From RFSX01 sp964567435 (GTDB lineage: Bacteria; Bacteroidota; Bacteroidia; Chitinophagales; Saprospiraceae), in contig CAZMMQ010000011.1 of assembly GCA_964567435.1 (NCBI GenBank), positions 1-64,000 of the forward strand: a stretch of DNA of 64,000 nt. The letters run 5' to 3'. The position numbers and the translations under genes were made by a program. The notes below the pieces were generated by a model that was not told the origin of the DNA, ran no database searches, and saw only the letters and a list, made by a program, of their open reading frames with translations. Positions 24,710 to 34,016 of this stretch are shown piece after piece (within the stretch, counting starts at the first letter, position 1; each line of letters starts with the position of its first letter).

Positions 24710-25832
24710 ACTGCGCAGCAAATATTGGTCGAACTCTATAGGAATCTCTAGTCGACAATTCTATCTTCTCACTATATTTATTATATCAGGTATTCTTTAT
24801 CGTTATATTGCTAATGATAATTACCTACTTTGTACAGAAAACGGCCTTTCTATCCAAGTCAACAAAGATCAGTGCTCTAAAGGCATCAAAGCATTGATAC
24901 CATATAGTGCCCACACAATAGATAAGAAAAATAGAAGCGTTGGTCCATTTGATAAGCAAGATATTTCTTCACTATATTATAGACATTGGTTAGGTACTGA
25001 CTTGATCGGTCGTGACATACTGGCTGGACTTATATGGGGATCTAACATTGCTTTGAAGGTAGGATTATTTGCTTCCCTACTCTCATTGATAATTGGTTTA
25101 TTCTTCGGATATCTGAGTGGTTATATTGGAGATGACACGTTTAAGGTATACAAGTGGCAACTTTTAATTACAATGTTACTTCTAATGTTATCCATCTTCT
25201 ACTTTCTGTATGCTTCTGGTTTAGCCAGATGGTTTTTTGTTGCCGCATTGATTATATGGACAATATACTTGAGTGCTAAGAATGAATCTTATGACATGGG
25301 TAAGCAAAAAATAGCTATCCCCTTTGACCATATTATATCAAGAGTTATAGAAGTATTTAAAGCTGTACCTATTATTTTTATTGTTCTTGTTTTGGTGAGC
25401 TTGTTTAGACATGATTCTCTAACAAATGTGATCATTATTATAGCTATAATAAAGTGGCCTATAATTGCGCGATTTCTAAGAGCGGAAATTTTAAAGCTTA
25501 AAAAATCTGATCATGTTGTCGCCGCGAAAACGGTTGGCCTCAGTCCATCTTATATCTTTAGAAAAAACATTCTACCCTTGGCCATCTCCCCTATCCTAAT
25601 ATCTTTAGCTTTTGGATTTTCTGGTACAATACTTCTGGAAGCTGTCTTATCTTTTTTGGGTATTGGCATTCCTGTAGATCAAGTGACCTGGGGAAGTATA
25701 TTGAATGAGGCAAGATCTGATTTTAGTTCTTGGTGGTTGGCGCTATTCCCAGGAATTGCGATTTATCTGACAATCAGGTTATTCCATTCTATGGGCAACT
25801 CTATAAATGAAAAATTGATAGGAGTTAGGTGA
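24702..25832 (+). CDS. Oligopeptide-type ABC transporter permease (DppC/OppC family)
   Basis: The reading frame has no early ATG. TTG at 24702 overlaps the stop of the first permease gene by eight bases and gives a chain starting near LLRLRSKYW; a TTG at 24660 is an alternative. A first membrane helix is followed by the conserved GTDLIGRDILAGLIWGSNIA segment, then the other core helices. The EAA-type coupling loop lies around AAKTVGLSPSYIFRKNILP, and FLGIGIP is typical of the family. With the preceding lipoprotein and permease it forms an importer for peptides or nickel, but the ATP-binding subunits must be encoded elsewhere. Confidence 0.85.
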   Translation: MLRLRSKYWSNSIGISSRQFYLLTIFIISGILYRYIANDNYLLCTENGLSIQVNKDQCSKGIKALIPYSAHTIDKKNRSVGPFDKQDISSLYYRHWLGTDLIGRDILAGLIWGSNIALKVGLFASLLSLIIGLFFGYLSGYIGDDTFKVYKWQLLITMLLLMLSIFYFLYASGLARWFFVAALIIWTIYLSAKNESYDMGKQKIAIPFDHIISRVIEVFKAVPIIFIVLVLVSLFRHDSLTNVIIIIAIIKWPIIARFLRAEILKLKKSDHVVAAKTVGLSPSYIFRKNILPLAISPILISLAFGFSGTILLEAVLSFLGIGIPVDQVTWGSILNEARSDFSSWWLALFPGIAIYLTIRLFHSMGNSINEKLIGVR

Positions 25833-25848
25833 TAAATGATTAGAATAC

Positions 25849-26916
25849 CTATTTATCCTTGACACGGCTCATACCCATAGCCTTGAGCATCCAATTTGGC
25901 AATGCTTTATCTGCAGGTCTTTTTCTTAAGTCAAGATACCAGCCTAATTTTTTCATAATGGGCACCTTATGGGTCTCTACAAATTCGATGAGTGTACCAT
26001 CAGGGTCTTCTATATAGGCAAATTGACCTGCAGCTTCTCCCATATCAAAATCTCCACTATCTACAGTGAATGGACATCCATATGCTATACAAGTACCTCT
26101 TAAAGCATCCATACCTGTTATATCAAAGCAGAGGTGTATAAATCCAAGATCGCCCCACATTCTATCTTTAAAAATTTTCTGAGGTTCTCTGTCTATCGAT
26201 TGTAACAGCTCTATCTCTGTCGCACCAAACAATTCACTAAATGACCCTTTGCGTGCAGCAGAATGCCTAAGCAGCACCCGTCGAAGTGACTGTCCATTAT
26301 CGAAAAAATTAAAATCAGCCTGAGCACCTGATTTATCATAGACTATGGTATCATACCCCAAGACAGAATTATAGAATTCTATTGACCTATCCATATCACT
26401 CACTCCTATTACAGCACCACATACACCTCCTGAGTGGCTTAGCTTCTTAGAAAACCAAGTATCAGACTCTACCATCTCTATTAGATTGCCATCTATGTCT
26501 TTCAAGTAAAAGTGTCGGGCACCTTGAGGTGTTGTTGTAATATCAGATACGCTATTCTCCTTCGATAGTATATCATGTGACTTTTGAATGTCCTTTGATT
26601 TGAACTTTGCAATATAGATACCTAAGTCCCCAGCTTGAATCTGAAAATTAGGCGCTTCCCCTTTTCGAGTCGTGTATTGCCAAATCTCAGCACCACCACC
26701 ACCCATCATATTGAGAGCCAATATGGCATGTCTACTCCTTGGTTGTCCGCCTGTATATGGCAACATCAGTTCTGCCTCCGCCGCCTCATCAAAGACGGGT
26801 ACGTCCATGCCTAAGTTCTTTCGATACCAAGTCCACGTATCATACACTGAATTATTTCCAATACCAATCTGCTGAATACCGCTAATAATTGGGGTCGTCA
26901 ATTCTCCTCTCTTCAC
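25849..26916 (-). CDS. Two-domain VOC-superfamily protein (glyoxalase/extradiol-dioxygenase fold)
   Basis: This 355-residue protein contains two vicinal-oxygen-chelate domains (about 8-150 and 160-300). The second has a histidine in GFIHLCFDI and a glutamate in GTLIEFVET where metal ligands are expected. The first has RHFYLKDIDGNLIEMVES. The layout recalls 4-hydroxyphenylpyruvate dioxygenase-like and glyoxalase proteins, but the substrate cannot be read from sequence. The start is GTG, overlapping the alpha-oxoamine synthase stop by one base (TAGTG), so the two are translationally coupled. Confidence 0.8.
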   Translation of the reverse strand: MKRGELTTPIISGIQQIGIGNNSVYDTWTWYRKNLGMDVPVFDEAAEAELMLPYTGGQPRSRHAILALNMMGGGGAEIWQYTTRKGEAPNFQIQAGDLGIYIAKFKSKDIQKSHDILSKENSVSDITTTPQGARHFYLKDIDGNLIEMVESDTWFSKKLSHSGGVCGAVIGVSDMDRSIEFYNSVLGYDTIVYDKSGAQADFNFFDNGQSLRRVLLRHSAARKGSFSELFGATEIELLQSIDREPQKIFKDRMWGDLGFIHLCFDITGMDALRGTCIAYGCPFTVDSGDFDMGEAAGQFAYIEDPDGTLIEFVETHKVPIMKKLGWYLDLRKRPADKALPNWMLKAMGMSRVKDK

Positions 26917-28151
26917 TAGGCGACAGTCTCCGTTTTGTAAGCGTTATTTTCTAATTTAATCTGGATAGCTTTAAACGCTTCGATGGTCTCTGCTATATCC
27001 TGATCGGTGTGTACTGAGGTAGGTATCAGTCTTAGAAGTATCACACCTTTTGGCACCACAGGATAGACTACAATAGAGCAAAATACTCTGTGATTCTCTC
27101 TTAAGTCGTACACCAATTTCATAGCTTCTTCTACAGTACCTTGCATATATACTGGTGTCACACAAGAGTTAGTACTGCCTATATCGAAACCTGCCTCTTT
27201 AAGACCTTTTTGTAGATTATTGACATTCTTCCAAAGGTTGTCCTTAAGCTCTGGCATAGTTTTCAACATGCGCAGTCTAACCAATGCACTTTCTACTACC
27301 GGCATCATCAATGACTTGGCAAAAATCTGCGAACGCATATTATACTTCAGATACTGCACCATGTCTTTGTCTCCTGCGAGGAAGGCGCCTACGCTACCCA
27401 TAGACTTGGCAAAAGTAGCAAAGTACACATCTATCTCGTCCTGCACACCTTGCTCCTCTCCTGCTCCTGCTCCAGTCTTACCGAGTGTACCAAATCCATG
27501 TGCATCATCTACTAATAATCTGAAATTATATTTCTCCTTGAGAGATACAATCTCTCTTAACTTACCTTGGTGTCCTCGCATACCAAAAACACCTTCGGAG
27601 ATCACTAAGATGCCTCCACCAGTTTGGTCTACAATCTTAGTGGCTTGCTCCAACATTTTTTCACAGCTTGCTACATCATTATGTTGGAAGGCAAATCGCT
27701 TGCCGGCGTGCATTCTAACGCCATCCACAATACAAGCATGACAGCCTGCATCGTACACGACCACATCTCTCCGAGACAGTAAGCAGTCTATCGCAGACAT
27801 AATACCTTGATATCCAAAGTTGACAAGCACTGCTGCTTCTTTACTTTCAAATTCAGCCAATTCTTTTTCCAGAGTATCATGAAGTTCTGTATTACCAGAC
27901 ATCATTCTGGAGCCCATTGGATATGCCAATCCCCACTTTGCCGTGGCGTCAGTATCTGCTTTTCTAACATCGGGATGATTGGCAAGGCCTAGATAGTTAT
28001 TGACAGACCACATGATGGTTTCTTTGCCTTGGAACAACATTCTGTTGCTGAGGTCTCCTTCTAGCTTTGGGAATATAAAATAGCCCTCTGCCACATCAGA
28101 ATATCTACCCAGAGGCCCACGATCACTTTTTATTCGATCAAAAATGTCCAT
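26916..28151 (-). CDS. Alpha-oxoamine synthase family enzyme (serine palmitoyltransferase/KBL-like)
   Basis: A fold-type I PLP enzyme of 411 residues. The PLP lysine is K249 in FATFAKSMGSVGAF, closer to serine palmitoyltransferase (TFSKS-type) than to 2-amino-3-ketobutyrate ligase. D215 and H218 in LVDDAHGFGTLG and H139 (DAGCHACIVDG) are the other cofactor contacts. Such enzymes condense an amino acid with an acyl-CoA or acyl-ACP, giving sphingoid or sulfonolipid long-chain bases in Bacteroidota. The SDR gene 150 bases upstream could supply the keto-reduction. The choice of amino acid and acyl donor is inference. Confidence 0.8.
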   Translation of the reverse strand: MDIFDRIKSDRGPLGRYSDVAEGYFIFPKLEGDLSNRMLFQGKETIMWSVNNYLGLANHPDVRKADTDATAKWGLAYPMGSRMMSGNTELHDTLEKELAEFESKEAAVLVNFGYQGIMSAIDCLLSRRDVVVYDAGCHACIVDGVRMHAGKRFAFQHNDVASCEKMLEQATKIVDQTGGGILVISEGVFGMRGHQGKLREIVSLKEKYNFRLLVDDAHGFGTLGKTGAGAGEEQGVQDEIDVYFATFAKSMGSVGAFLAGDKDMVQYLKYNMRSQIFAKSLMMPVVESALVRLRMLKTMPELKDNLWKNVNNLQKGLKEAGFDIGSTNSCVTPVYMQGTVEEAMKLVYDLRENHRVFCSIVVYPVVPKGVILLRLIPTSVHTDQDIAETIEAFKAIQIKLENNAYKTETVA

Positions 28152-28304
28152 GCTGCTTTACTTTAATTTTTGTGATTCTTAGACGAGTACGAAAATCGGT
28201 AATATGTCCTAAAATCCAACAACTGAATGAAGGAATATTAGCAAAAATGACAGTTAATATTCTCGTTTATCAGCATTTTACACAGTTTGATACCCTAGAC
28301 AAAC

Positions 28305-29102
28305 TTAGGTAACCTTGGACTTAGCAATGATTTTGCGTAATAATCCAGGAAATAAGCGTGCTACAAGTCCAGCAGCATGCACTTCTTTGAATCCGCCAAC
28401 ATGATATTCTGCCTTACCACTGGAAATAGCCGATAATACCTTCTTTACCATTGTCTCTACAGGCATCCCATTGCGCTGAGCCTCATCCATCGTGCCTTGT
28501 GGAGATCCATCAGAGGTGAGGGCATTCTTAGAAATATCTGTTTGGATATACCCTGGGCAAATAATAGTCGTTTTGATATTTGTTGAAGTCAATTCTGCAC
28601 GTAACGCATCAAAAAACCCATGAAGCGCCATTTTAGATGCTGAATAGCCTGACCTTACTGGCACACCAAATTTTCCAGCCATACTACTTATAACTACATA
28701 GTGACCATTATTCTTCCTAGTAAAATGAGGAAGCATCGCTAGACTTAGTTTGACTGTGCCAAAGTAGTTGATATCCATTAGTTTTTTGTAGACGTCAAAG
28801 CTGGTCTCTTTGACCTTAGATCGCTGAGATATTCCTCCGTTGTTTATCAATATATCTACGGAAGAAAGCAAGGCCTCATTCTCAACGATCAATTTATCCA
28901 AGCCCTCATGGTCCTCCAAATCCAATGGCAACAAGTCAATGGACTCTGATTCGCACAACTGAGCCACATCTTGAAGAGTGCCTTTTTTTCTACTAGACAA
29001 GATAAGACGAGCACCTAATCTTGATAGCTGAATAGCCATTTCCTTGCCGATCCCTGAGCTGGCACCAGTGATCCATACTGTCTTATTATTATAATATGTC
29101 AT
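28305..29102 (-). CDS. Short-chain dehydrogenase/reductase (SDR)
   Basis: From ATG 29102 the protein has 265 residues; a start nine codons upstream would overlap radC. The Rossmann motif is TGASSGIGKEMA, followed by NNGG. The catalytic SxnYxxxK is S in VVISSMAGKFG and YSASK. The C-terminal half is an extra helical region of a type seen in 3-ketosphinganine-reductase-like and DHRS7-like SDRs. Its NADPH-dependent keto reduction would suit the product of the nearby alpha-oxoamine synthase, which lies on the same strand 153 bases downstream. The gene follows radC after ten bases. Confidence 0.85.
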   Translation of the reverse strand: MTYYNNKTVWITGASSGIGKEMAIQLSRLGARLILSSRKKGTLQDVAQLCESESIDLLPLDLEDHEGLDKLIVENEALLSSVDILINNGGISQRSKVKETSFDVYKKLMDINYFGTVKLSLAMLPHFTRKNNGHYVVISSMAGKFGVPVRSGYSASKMALHGFFDALRAELTSTNIKTTIICPGYIQTDISKNALTSDGSPQGTMDEAQRNGMPVETMVKKVLSAISSGKAEYHVGGFKEVHAAGLVARLFPGLLRKIIAKSKVT

Positions 29103-29112
29103 TCTGAAGTTA

Positions 29113-29808
29113 TTAGAGGAGCCCTTCATCCAAAAAGCTAAAAAAGCCTTGATCTGAAATGATGAGGTGATCCAATATGTTTATCTCTAAAGTTTTTCCT
29201 GCCTCTACCAGTTTTTTGGTAATGGCTAGATCTTGTTGTGACGGTTTAAGATTACCCGAAGGATGATTATGAGTCAAAATTATAGAAGACGCTTGTTCGT
29301 CCAATGCTTTTTTGAATATTATCTTGGGGTCTACCACTGTACCTGCAACACCACCTATACTAATGGTCTCTATTTTTGTGACTCTATTATTCCTATTAAG
29401 CAGAAGGATTTTGAAGACTTCGTAATTTAAATCTTCCATGACAGGATATATACAATTATACGCATCCTGACTACAAGTTATCTTTGGCTTATCCTTTACC
29501 TGCGTCATCTGTCGTCGCCTTCCCAGCTCTAAAGCGGCCAAAATGGTAATTGCCTTTGCTTCACCAACACCTTTAAACTTCATGAGGTCATTAATACTTA
29601 TGCGCCCAAGCTCATTCAAGTCATTTGAGTAAGAGGCTAATATCTGCTTAGCCAAATCTACTGCTGATATGCCACCTGATCCTACTCTTATTAAAATAGC
29701 CATTAACTCTGCATCACTAAGAGACTCCTTACCTTTAAGAAACATCTTTTCTCTAGGCCTATCTTCTTCAGCCCAATCTTTAATACTCAATGATTTTTTA
29801 TCAGTCAC
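29113..29808 (-). CDS. radC: RadC-family JAB/MPN protein
   Basis: The 231-residue protein has an N-terminal helix-hairpin-helix-like region (LMKFKGVGEAKAITILAALELGRR) and a C-terminal JAB1/MPN-type metal domain with LTHNHPSGNLKPSQQD, the family's zinc-binding signature. RadC proteins are named for DNA repair, but the enzymatic role is unproven in most bacteria. The length is normal for the family. The SDR gene begins ten bases after its stop, so the two share a transcript. Confidence 0.93.
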   Translation of the reverse strand: MTDKKSLSIKDWAEEDRPREKMFLKGKESLSDAELMAILIRVGSGGISAVDLAKQILASYSNDLNELGRISINDLMKFKGVGEAKAITILAALELGRRRQMTQVKDKPKITCSQDAYNCIYPVMEDLNYEVFKILLLNRNNRVTKIETISIGGVAGTVVDPKIIFKKALDEQASSIILTHNHPSGNLKPSQQDLAITKKLVEAGKTLEINILDHLIISDQGFFSFLDEGLL

Positions 29809-29946
29809 CCAGTAAGATGTTTATTTTACGTCACTAAATTAACAATGCTAGGTCTTGTTTTGAGTAAATTATGTATTTAGTTACATTCGATGGTTTTTTT
29901 TAGAAACATACCTTTTGAGATATACAGTAACTTTATTCTGGTAATT

Positions 29947-30756
29947 ATGAAATCAAAATCTTCCATACAATTGATCATTTTTTCTTTTGTCATTCTTGTG
30001 ATCACAAACTTTTTAGCGCTTCAGTTACCATTCTTTGGAATGACGCCAGGGGATGTTTCGGACTTATATCCTAATCTACTAACACCAGCAGATTTTTCAT
30101 TCAGCATTTGGAGTGTGCTCTATCTAGGCTTAGGTATAGCAATTTACTTTATCTACAGGGACTACACCACTGTAGACAATCAAGCAAAAAGAGGTGAACT
30201 AAGGGCGATTAGGTATCTTTTCCCCTTGACCTGTATACTGAATATTGCATGGTTGCTCACTTGGCAATCACTTAATATCGTGGCTGCATTTTTGATCATA
30301 TTCGTCTTTTGGGTAGTACTTATCGTGATCAGATACAGATTATGCCATTATGAAAATATAAGATGGGCTATTAAGATCCCATTCTCCCTCTATTTAGGGT
30401 GGATATCTATTGCAGCTTTAGCTAATCTTAATGTTATGTTGTATGAATTAGATTTTAACTTTTTCAATTTGACACCAGACCTCTGGACTGCTACCTTAAT
30501 TGTTATTGGTATAATTGGCACCTTATTCGTATTATTCCTTTATCAAGATATTCCATTCAGTCTTGTTTTGATTTGGGCATTTTTTGGTATATATGTCAAA
30601 AATAGAGATGCGGCTGTCGGAGCTGAACTTACTTTAAGACTGACGATTTTAGCCATTATAATCATTGCTATTACTAGTTTGGCCATAGCATATAAGATTA
30701 TGATAAGTAGAAAAACAAACTTAACAGAAGTGACTGAATATCAAGATATGTCATAA
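29947..30756 (+). CDS. TspO/MBR-like membrane protein (tryptophan-rich sensory protein family)
   Basis: About 269 residues form seven to eight membrane segments. PADFSFSIWSVLYLGLG and CILNIAWLLTWQS resemble the second and third helices of TspO proteins. The protein is larger than the 160-residue bacterial TspO, as is usual for a distant Bacteroidota branch. TspO members bind porphyrins or other small ligands. I favour ATG 29947 (MKSKSS) as start; an ATG at 29890 would add a leader of 19 residues. TACCTTTTG (29919-29927) is a near TAnnTTTG box ahead of 29947. A strong terminator follows at 30761-30794. Confidence 0.65.
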   Translation: MKSKSSIQLIIFSFVILVITNFLALQLPFFGMTPGDVSDLYPNLLTPADFSFSIWSVLYLGLGIAIYFIYRDYTTVDNQAKRGELRAIRYLFPLTCILNIAWLLTWQSLNIVAAFLIIFVFWVVLIVIRYRLCHYENIRWAIKIPFSLYLGWISIAALANLNVMLYELDFNFFNLTPDLWTATLIVIGIIGTLFVLFLYQDIPFSLVLIWAFFGIYVKNRDAAVGAELTLRLTILAIIIIAITSLAIAYKIMISRKTNLTEVTEYQDMS

Positions 30757-30760
30757 TGTA

Positions 30761-30794
30761 AAACAGCTTCTAATTAATTAGAAGCTGTTTTTTT
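30761..30794. terminator. Strong terminator, probably bidirectional
   Basis: A perfect inverted repeat AAACAGCTTCTAATT / AATTAGAAGCTGTTT is followed by a T run on the plus strand. On the minus strand it is followed by TTTTAC, so it can also end the minus-strand cystathionine gamma-synthase transcript coming from 30845. Confidence 0.9.
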
Positions 30795-30844
30795 CTTAAA
30801 CCAATAATTAGAAGCTTGATTGACAGACTTGGCTGAGTACCAAC

Positions 30845-31990
30845 CTATATCCGAGTCAGAGCTTTATCTAAATCTGCAATTAAATCATCTATATCTTCTA
30901 CACCAATTGACAATCTGATTAATGAATCTGTCAAGCCAACTTTCATCCTTTCTGCTTTAGGTATAGATGCATGTGTCATAGATGCTGGGTGACCAATCAG
31001 TGACTCCACGCCACCAAGAGATTCTGCTAATGCAAATAACTTCGTTCCACTCAATACTTTTTTTGCATTACTCAATTTATTATTCTTCAAATCGAAAGAC
31101 ACCATACCGCCAAAATGTTTCATTTGCTTTCTTGCAATCTTGTAGTACTTATTGTCTTTAAATCCTGGATAATATACTTTGGACACTTTCTTATGAGCCT
31201 TGAGAAACTCCGCCACTTTTTTTGCATTCTCACAAGATCTCTGGACTCTCAGATGCAAAGTCTTAATTCCTCTCAACATCAAAAAACAATCTTGTGGACC
31301 AGGAACGGCGCCAGCAGCATTTTGAATAAAAAACAATTTATCAGCAAGTGATTTACTCCTAGTTATTACGGCACCCATTACTACATCTGAATGACCTCCT
31401 AAATACTTAGTACAACTATGCCACACTATATCCGCCCCTAAATCCAATGGGTTTTGCAAATAGGGTGAGGCAAATGTATTGTCCACAACGACTTTTACCT
31501 TGTTTGCCTTGGCCACTTTGCATACCGCCTTTATATCCACGATATTGAGCATTGGATTTGTTGGCGTCTCTATCATAATAAACTTTGTATTCTTATTGAC
31601 ATACTTATTGATAGAGTCTGGATTCGTCATATCTATGAAGTGACTTACTATACCAAACTGAGCGAATACCTTAGTTAATAGTCTGTAAGAACCACCATAC
31701 AAATCATTGGTCGCAATGATCTCATCGCCAGACTTGAGCAATTTAATGATGGCATCCATCGCCGCCAATCCACTAGAAAAGCAGATACCATATCGACCAT
31801 TTTCAATAGCAGCCAGACTTTCTTGCAAGGCATCTCTGGTTGGGTTTTGAGTTCTGGCATATTCGTATCCCTTGTGTTTGCCAGGTGCGGTCTGGACGTA
31901 GGTAGATGTCTGATATATAGGAGTCATTATGGCTCCAGATACCGGGTCTGGATTTACGCCGGCATGGATTGCTTTAGTTCCAAATTTCAT
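30845..31990 (-). CDS. Trans-sulfuration PLP enzyme (cystathionine gamma-synthase/gamma-lyase family)
   Basis: This 381-residue protein matches the Cys/Met metabolism PLP enzyme family end to end. The PLP lysine is K195 in HSCTKYLGGHSDV; the phosphate contact is YEYARTQNPTR, and SSGLAAMDA is the standard early motif. The reaction is either cystathionine formation (O-acyl-homoserine plus cysteine) or gamma-elimination; the sequence does not settle which. It sits alone, between a bidirectional terminator and the transketolase pair. Confidence 0.9.
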   Translation of the reverse strand: MKFGTKAIHAGVNPDPVSGAIMTPIYQTSTYVQTAPGKHKGYEYARTQNPTRDALQESLAAIENGRYGICFSSGLAAMDAIIKLLKSGDEIIATNDLYGGSYRLLTKVFAQFGIVSHFIDMTNPDSINKYVNKNTKFIMIETPTNPMLNIVDIKAVCKVAKANKVKVVVDNTFASPYLQNPLDLGADIVWHSCTKYLGGHSDVVMGAVITRSKSLADKLFFIQNAAGAVPGPQDCFLMLRGIKTLHLRVQRSCENAKKVAEFLKAHKKVSKVYYPGFKDNKYYKIARKQMKHFGGMVSFDLKNNKLSNAKKVLSGTKLFALAESLGGVESLIGHPASMTHASIPKAERMKVGLTDSLIRLSIGVEDIDDLIADLDKALTRI

Positions 31991-32061
31991 AGGTTGTTAT
32001 TTTTCCTAAAAGAATTAAATGAAGTCTAAGTTTATGTTGACACTTAACAACAAAAAGATAT

Positions 32062-33018
32062 TTACTGTTTATTTTTTACCAATTTAGTCGCAGCCTTAAA
32101 AATTGCTTTAGGGCTGAGACCATATTTTTTAAGCAATTGATCTGGTTTTCCACTTTCTCCAAAAGAGTCATTAACGCCTATGAGAGACATTGGTGTTGGA
32201 TTTTTTCTAGCAAGTAATCCTGCAACACTTTCTCCAAGTCCACCCAAAATCTGATGCTCCTCTGCTACGACACAGCAGCCTGTCTTCTTTACCGATCTCA
32301 AAATAGCTGATTCATCCAAAGGCTTGATGGTATGTATATTTAATAGATCCACAGAAATGCCATTTTTTTCAAGTTCTCTTGCAGCCTCCACGGCATACCA
32401 TACCATATGACCTGTAGCTATTAGTGTTACATCATTACCGTTATTGAGTTTAATGGCCTTGCCGATCTCGAATTTTTCTTCTGGCATGAATACTGGCCAA
32501 CTTGGACGTCCAAAACGTAAATATACCGGCCCTTTGTGCTTTGCAATAGCAATGGTGGCTTCCTTGGTTTGAGTATAATCACATGGATTAATTACTGTCA
32601 TACCTGGCAACATTTTCATCATACCTACATCCTCCAATATCTGATGCGTCGCACCATCTTCACCAAGCGTTAAACCTGCATGAGAGGCACAGATTTTTAC
32701 ATTTTTGTGAGAGTAGGCGATTGACTGTCTGATTTGATCATAGACTCTGCCTGTAGAAAAATTAGCAAAGGTCGTCGTGTAAGGAATTTTACCCGCTGTC
32801 GCTAGTCCAGCTGCGATGCCCATCATGTTGGCTTCAGCGATGCCTACCTGAAAGAATCGCTCAGGATTCTCATCTATAAAAGTTTGAATTTTCAATGATC
32901 CAATGAGGTCTGCACAAAGTGCAACAACCTTCTTATTTCGTCTTCCTAGTTGTGTCATTCCATCACCAAATCCATTCCGAGTGGCTTTACTTGTAGTGGA
33001 TACTAATTTATTGAGCAT
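32062..33018 (-). CDS. Transketolase, C-terminal subunit
   Basis: At 318 residues this is the pyrimidine-binding and C-terminal part of a transketolase encoded as two genes. FQVGIAEANMMGIAAGLA carries the catalytic glutamate region; TTTFANFSTGRVYDQIRQSIAY and THQILEDVGMMKMLPGM are typical. It carries out ketol transfer between sugar phosphates in the pentose phosphate pathway together with the preceding gene. The 35-base gap and same strand mark an operon. Confidence 0.92.
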   Translation of the reverse strand: MLNKLVSTTSKATRNGFGDGMTQLGRRNKKVVALCADLIGSLKIQTFIDENPERFFQVGIAEANMMGIAAGLATAGKIPYTTTFANFSTGRVYDQIRQSIAYSHKNVKICASHAGLTLGEDGATHQILEDVGMMKMLPGMTVINPCDYTQTKEATIAIAKHKGPVYLRFGRPSWPVFMPEEKFEIGKAIKLNNGNDVTLIATGHMVWYAVEAARELEKNGISVDLLNIHTIKPLDESAILRSVKKTGCCVVAEEHQILGGLGESVAGLLARKNPTPMSLIGVNDSFGESGKPDQLLKKYGLSPKAIFKAATKLVKNKQ

Positions 33019-33052
33019 TGTTGGTTTTTATATTATTTGTCGTTTAATTATG

Positions 33053-33895
33053 CTAGTAATCTCCTAGAGTTTCTTCTAACTGAGACAATGCCACTTTGGT
33101 CTGATCGGCATTGGTCGCTTTACCGTGCCACTTATGTGTTCCCTCCATAAAGTCAACTCCCTTGCCCATACTTGTTGTCATCAATATACAAATAGGCTTG
33201 CCTTGTCCACATTTCTTTTTGGCTTCTGACAAAGTCTTTAAAATCTCAGACATGTTGTGACCATCCATTTCCATGACATGCCATCCAAATGCCTTCCATT
33301 TTGCCTTGAGATTTCCGAGGCTCATAACCTTATTTGTTGGACCATCTATTTGCTGACCATTATAATCTACTGTGACAATAAGGTTGTCCACCTTATGATG
33401 AGCTGCAAACATGAGAGCTTCCCAGACTTGCCCTTCTTGTAATTCTCCATCTCCTGTCAGCACATATATGAGTTCTTTTTCTTTATCCATTTTCTTGGCG
33501 AGTGCTGCCCCAAGAGCAACAGAAATACCTTGACCTAACGATCCAGAAGCGACTCTTATTCCAGGCAATCCCTCGTGGGTAGCTGGATGTCCTTGTAATC
33601 TGGAATTAATTTTTCTGAAGGTCTTGAGCTCAGATACTTTAAAGTAACCACTTCTAGCCAGGATGCTATACCAAACTGGAGAGATATGCCCATTAGATAA
33701 GAAGAACATATCTTCCCCTTTGCCAGCCATTTTAAATTTTGGATTATGCTTCATCACTCTGAAGTAAAGCGCAGTCAGAAAATCTGCACATCCTAATGAT
33801 CCACCGGGATGTCCACTATTGGCATCCGCTGTTTGTCTTATAATATCTCTCCTTACCTGAGTAGCAATTGATTTGAGTTCTTTTATTGTAGCCAT
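33053..33895 (-). CDS. Transketolase, N-terminal subunit
   Basis: This 280-residue protein is the thiamine-diphosphate (pyrophosphate) domain. The ThDP motif is GDGELQEGQ...VDYNGQQIDG, and SGHPGGSLG and GSLGQGISVALGAALA match the family. A normal single-chain transketolase is about 620-670 residues, which equals the sum of this and the next gene, so the split is natural in this lineage and not a frameshift (the second gene has its own start and 35-base gap). It is preceded by a terminator belonging to the HU gene. Confidence 0.92.
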   Translation of the reverse strand: MATIKELKSIATQVRRDIIRQTADANSGHPGGSLGCADFLTALYFRVMKHNPKFKMAGKGEDMFFLSNGHISPVWYSILARSGYFKVSELKTFRKINSRLQGHPATHEGLPGIRVASGSLGQGISVALGAALAKKMDKEKELIYVLTGDGELQEGQVWEALMFAAHHKVDNLIVTVDYNGQQIDGPTNKVMSLGNLKAKWKAFGWHVMEMDGHNMSEILKTLSEAKKKCGQGKPICILMTTSMGKGVDFMEGTHKWHGKATNADQTKVALSQLEETLGDY

Positions 33896-33944
33896 TTACT
33901 TGATGGTTTTTCGTCTTTATTTTTTTAGTCAGTTGGGATTAGTA

Positions 33945-33979
33945 ATAAAAAAAGCAAGCTGAACATATCAGCCTGCTTT
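33945..33979 (-). terminator. Terminator of the HU gene (minus strand)
   Basis: On the minus strand AAAGCAGGCUGA pairs with UCAGCUUGCUUU (one G-U pair) around a five-base loop and is followed by about seven U residues. It lies 38 bases after the HU stop. Confidence 0.88.
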
Positions 33980-34016
33980 CTATTATTGTTACAATTTCTT
34001 CAAAAGGATGCAACGC

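Noticed and set aside
33052..33053. Split transketolase as a frameshifted gene
   Set aside because: Each half has its own start and a 35-base gap, and the two-gene form is common in bacteria; it is normal.
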